A DNA stretch of 64,000 nucleotides from Acanthosepion esculentum (Eukaryota; Mollusca; Cephalopoda; Sepiida; Sepiidae): contig OZ038509.1 of the NCBI GenBank assembly GCA_964036315.1, positions 31,717,430-31,781,429 on the forward strand. The letters are read 5' to 3'. Positions 61,750-64,000 of the stretch are shown here, in pieces; within the stretch, counting starts at the first letter, position 1, and the number at the start of each line of letters is the position of its first letter. Under the pieces are notes generated by a model. The model worked only from the letters and a program-made list of their open reading frames with translations, ran no database searches and had not been told where the DNA came from. The position numbers and the translations under genes are program-made.

Positions 61750-61910
61750 ACAAATCTGAAGAGCCAGCTTTTTGGGATGATTTTTAGCATGATGCCAATA
61801 AATTGGTTTGCAGTTTTTGTCAACATACCGTGGATTGGATTCAGAGGAACACGCTTGTGGATCAGAAGAAATCACTGAAGCACAAAAAAATAAATAAATA
61901 AAAGATGCTT
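61750..61910 (+). pseudogene. BED-type zinc finger relic (hAT/CGGBP1-like)
   Basis: After one frame correction it reads KLVCSFCQHTVDWIQRNTLV followed by DQKKSLKHKK. The C-x2-C ... S-x-K-H-x-x pattern resembles the short BED finger of CGGBP1 and related hAT-derived proteins. No transposase body follows, and an upstream stop interrupts the frame. Weak but specific. Confidence 0.4.
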
Positions 61911-62629
61911 ATATAAGTAGGCTATATTGTATATTTTACTGTTTGCACACAAGTCTGTTTTTCATGTGTTTTTATGATTTTGAAACAAAAATGGAAAGTT
62001 GAAATTTACTGTCATGGGAGAACATGGAATTTGATGTTTTAGAACACAGAACTTACTATGCTACATTTAATAATTGCAAAATTGTTGATAATTACACAAT
62101 GAAACTGCAAGCTAAACTTATAATCCATTCAAAATGGCCCATAATCCAGAAGTATTGCTACTTTTCAAAGTGGGCATATTGTTTGGCCTTTCCAAGGTGG
62201 AATGAACCAATGTCAATTGAAAATTTTACTTTCAATCCTGTGATCATGAAATTTACTAATAAAGGAAAAGAAGTCTTTCTAGTAAAAAAGTGTTTTAAAG
62301 TAACGAGACTATAACCCGGAAGAAATCACCTCTTCCAAAGTGCGAGATATTACTTTAAAATCAACCCATCAGTAGAAATTTATTTTTAAGATCTCATTTG
62401 CTTGATTTTTAACAGCAATTGAATATTGGTAGGGAAATTTCTAGCTAAGAATAATATTTAAACCACTTGCAGCCCGCTATCAGACATTTATTATCATATA
62501 AAACATTCACAGTTTTTGGAGTGCATGAGGAACATTAACACAGAGAAATACATATTTGGACAAAAAACATCATTTTCTTGGTTAATGTCAAACAGTAAAA
62601 GACCCATCACAAAACAGTTTTCATGATCA

Positions 62630-62840
62630 TGTTAGTCTCCAGATATGAACCCTATTGAATATGTCAAGATCATTTTGGATTATAAAATAAGGAGAATGTC
62701 AAGAAAACCTGGAGAGGATTTTCTGTTTTGAATGTAGATTAATCAGATACCCCACAACAGAAGATAGCAGCTCTAATAAATCCAATGTTTGAAGAATTAA
62801 AATGTTTTAACTCTACTGATAGTAGAGCTACCAAATGTTA
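62630..62840 (+). pseudogene. Tc1-like transposase C-terminal relic
   Basis: The frame reads SPDMNPIEYVKIILDYKIRR then MSRKPGE and a stop. SPDMNPIE is the block carrying the last catalytic acid of Tc1 transposases, and the W usually following E is lost. Nothing upstream preserves the first two acids. No terminal repeats found. Confidence 0.6.
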
Positions 62841-62844
62841 ATTT

Positions 62845-64000
62845 GCATTATTAAATATTTTTGAATTGTTTAGATCATTGAAGGGTCTTGTTTAAAAATA
62901 AAGGTGTGCTTATATTATAAGATATTCTCAAAACAGATGATACTGTACTATACACCTCTCTTTTTAAAATCTATTTCTATAATTAAGAATTTAAGTTTTA
63001 ATTATTTTCTTGAAACACAGTTTGAAGTTTGTTTTGCAAATACATTCATTTTAGTCAGTCTAGAATCAGACTGTTTTGAAATCGATATTTATTTATTTTT
63101 TAATTTTTGATAATAAACTTAGAATCATTTATAATAGGTATAGTAGGTATATTGCTGGAATATAGATTGTGAAATAAGCTATCACAAATTGTAGAAAATG
63201 AACAAGCATTTGTCAATGTTATAAGTTTATACACCATAACATTTTGAAATTCTGTTTGTATTTTGGGACTAGATTCATCCATTCAATTATTCAGTGCATT
63301 TTTGCACTGTTGTTGTCATCACTCTCCTCCACCTCACAGTTGTGGGTTATGATGACATTCAAGGCAGAATGGTGCAATGGCTTACCGGTTCCTTTTGCAC
63401 TGGGGATGTTGAGGTCACCTTGTTCTTTACCTACAAAGCAGCAGGTGGTTTGAATCCAGTTTTCCTTCTCCTGGACTGGCGATGGTACATGGGACTAGAT
63501 TATGATGATATATATTTTAATAGCAAAAAGGAAAGAAAATCATTAACATTATTAAGTTATTCAGAAATAAGTCATTTTTAAAAATAACATTTAGAATGTA
63601 AATAATAAGTAACTAGATGTTATAAGTAGTTTATGGGAAAGGAAAACAAGTGGCTATGGTCAATTTAAAAAATGTTTTGGAAATTAAACAATCTGGGGAT
63701 CAAATGTACAATCTGTAATGTAAATAGCAGAATCAAAATACAAAGTCCTTTTTTTCTGTCAATAACTCTCACTCTCTCTTTAAGGAATGTACACCAAAAG
63801 AAGTTTGCATAATATATTGAGTGTATGGATAAGATAAGTAAAACAAAGAACGTAATTCAATAGTCTGAACAAATTTTGGAATGATGATAACTCTTCTCAA
63901 AATTATGGTATCTTGAGAGCAATGTTTTGCCTCATTCAACAGATCTTTCTTCTGTTCAAACAGTAAATGCTTTCATAACTAGTTCTGGAGATTCATTGGC
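62845..64000. other. End of window, no exon found
   Basis: AT-rich. A possible tRNA-like fragment occurs at 63,363-63,460 (GCAGAATGGTGCAATGG and GGTTTGAATCC, too far apart for a tRNA). No MMS19 exon 5 was seen. Confidence 0.45.

Noticed and set aside
62024..62314. 96-codon open frame (MEFDVLEHRTYYATF...)
   Set aside because: No family motif or splice context is visible, and composition matches the surrounding AT-rich intron. It lies between transposon relics and is best treated as chance or as an unrecognised repeat fragment.
63896..64000. MMS19 exon 5 at the window end
   Set aside because: The open piece near TTCAACAGATCTTTCTTCTG does not read as the expected conserved segment and meets a stop at once.

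Overview
This is a eukaryotic, AT-rich animal genomic window with sparse, intron-split genes, GT-AG splice sites, long (TA)n and (TG/CA)n tracts, and many decayed transposable elements. The repeat mix suggests a mollusc, most likely a coleoid cephalopod. It includes Tc1/mariner, hAT, a K02A2.6/Mag-type Gypsy, tandem LINE copies, Penelope-type palindromes, and a repeat at 24.25-24.34 kb whose wording I recognise from octopus sequences. The taxonomic call is inference from recalled repeat sequence, not a search.

Only two host genes can be named, and they lie head to head. On the minus strand, 39.38-39.45 kb, is the first coding exon of a UBTD1/UBTD2-type ubiquitin domain-containing protein. It begins MGGCIG and ends in a phase-1 splice donor, with a CRE/CCAAT-bearing promoter just upstream. 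Its remaining exons were not found to the left, so intron 1 probably runs past the window. On the plus strand from 42,145 is the start of MMS19, the HEAT-repeat cytosolic iron-sulfur targeting factor. Four exons (42,145-42,229; 51,767-51,815; 53,033-53,136; 56,529-56,614) join in phase to 108 codons, and the gene continues beyond 64,000. A further open segment at 34.16-34.46 kb looks coding but is unassigned.

Layout. 0-6.4 kb: relic mariner and LINE tails, two fold-back palindromes, microsatellites. 6.45-7.41 kb: internally deleted Tc1-like element. 8.3-9.4 kb: Gypsy-type integrase relic (+). 11.3-14.4 kb: truncated Gypsy element (-) with gag, zinc knuckle/protease, RT, a scrap of RNase H and LTR/primer site. 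14.6-14.9 kb: two fold-backs. 15.5-16.7 kb: mariner with terminal repeats. 16.7-25 kb: mostly unannotatable AT-rich DNA. 25.2-27 kb: two mariner-family relics. 28.66-30.0 kb: hAT element with an 8-bp target-site duplication. 30-39 kb: AT-rich, probably UBTD intron. 39.4-42.2 kb: the two promoters with a cluster of tRNA-like SINE heads between them. 42.2-64 kb: MMS19 introns holding an inverted repeat family (44-46.4 kb), a LINE relic (48.6-49.2 kb), two related palindromic elements with a hammerhead-ribozyme-like core (49.8 and 53.9 kb), two tandem LINE copies (56.9-61.1 kb, the second split by a minisatellite), and hAT and Tc1 scraps.

No intact transposase or reverse transcriptase was found; every mobile-element reading frame is broken. 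I did not find a convincing new multi-gene system. The most unusual material is the palindromic ribozyme-like repeats, the nested palindrome at 3.0-3.2 kb, and the inverted repeat family in MMS19 intron 1.
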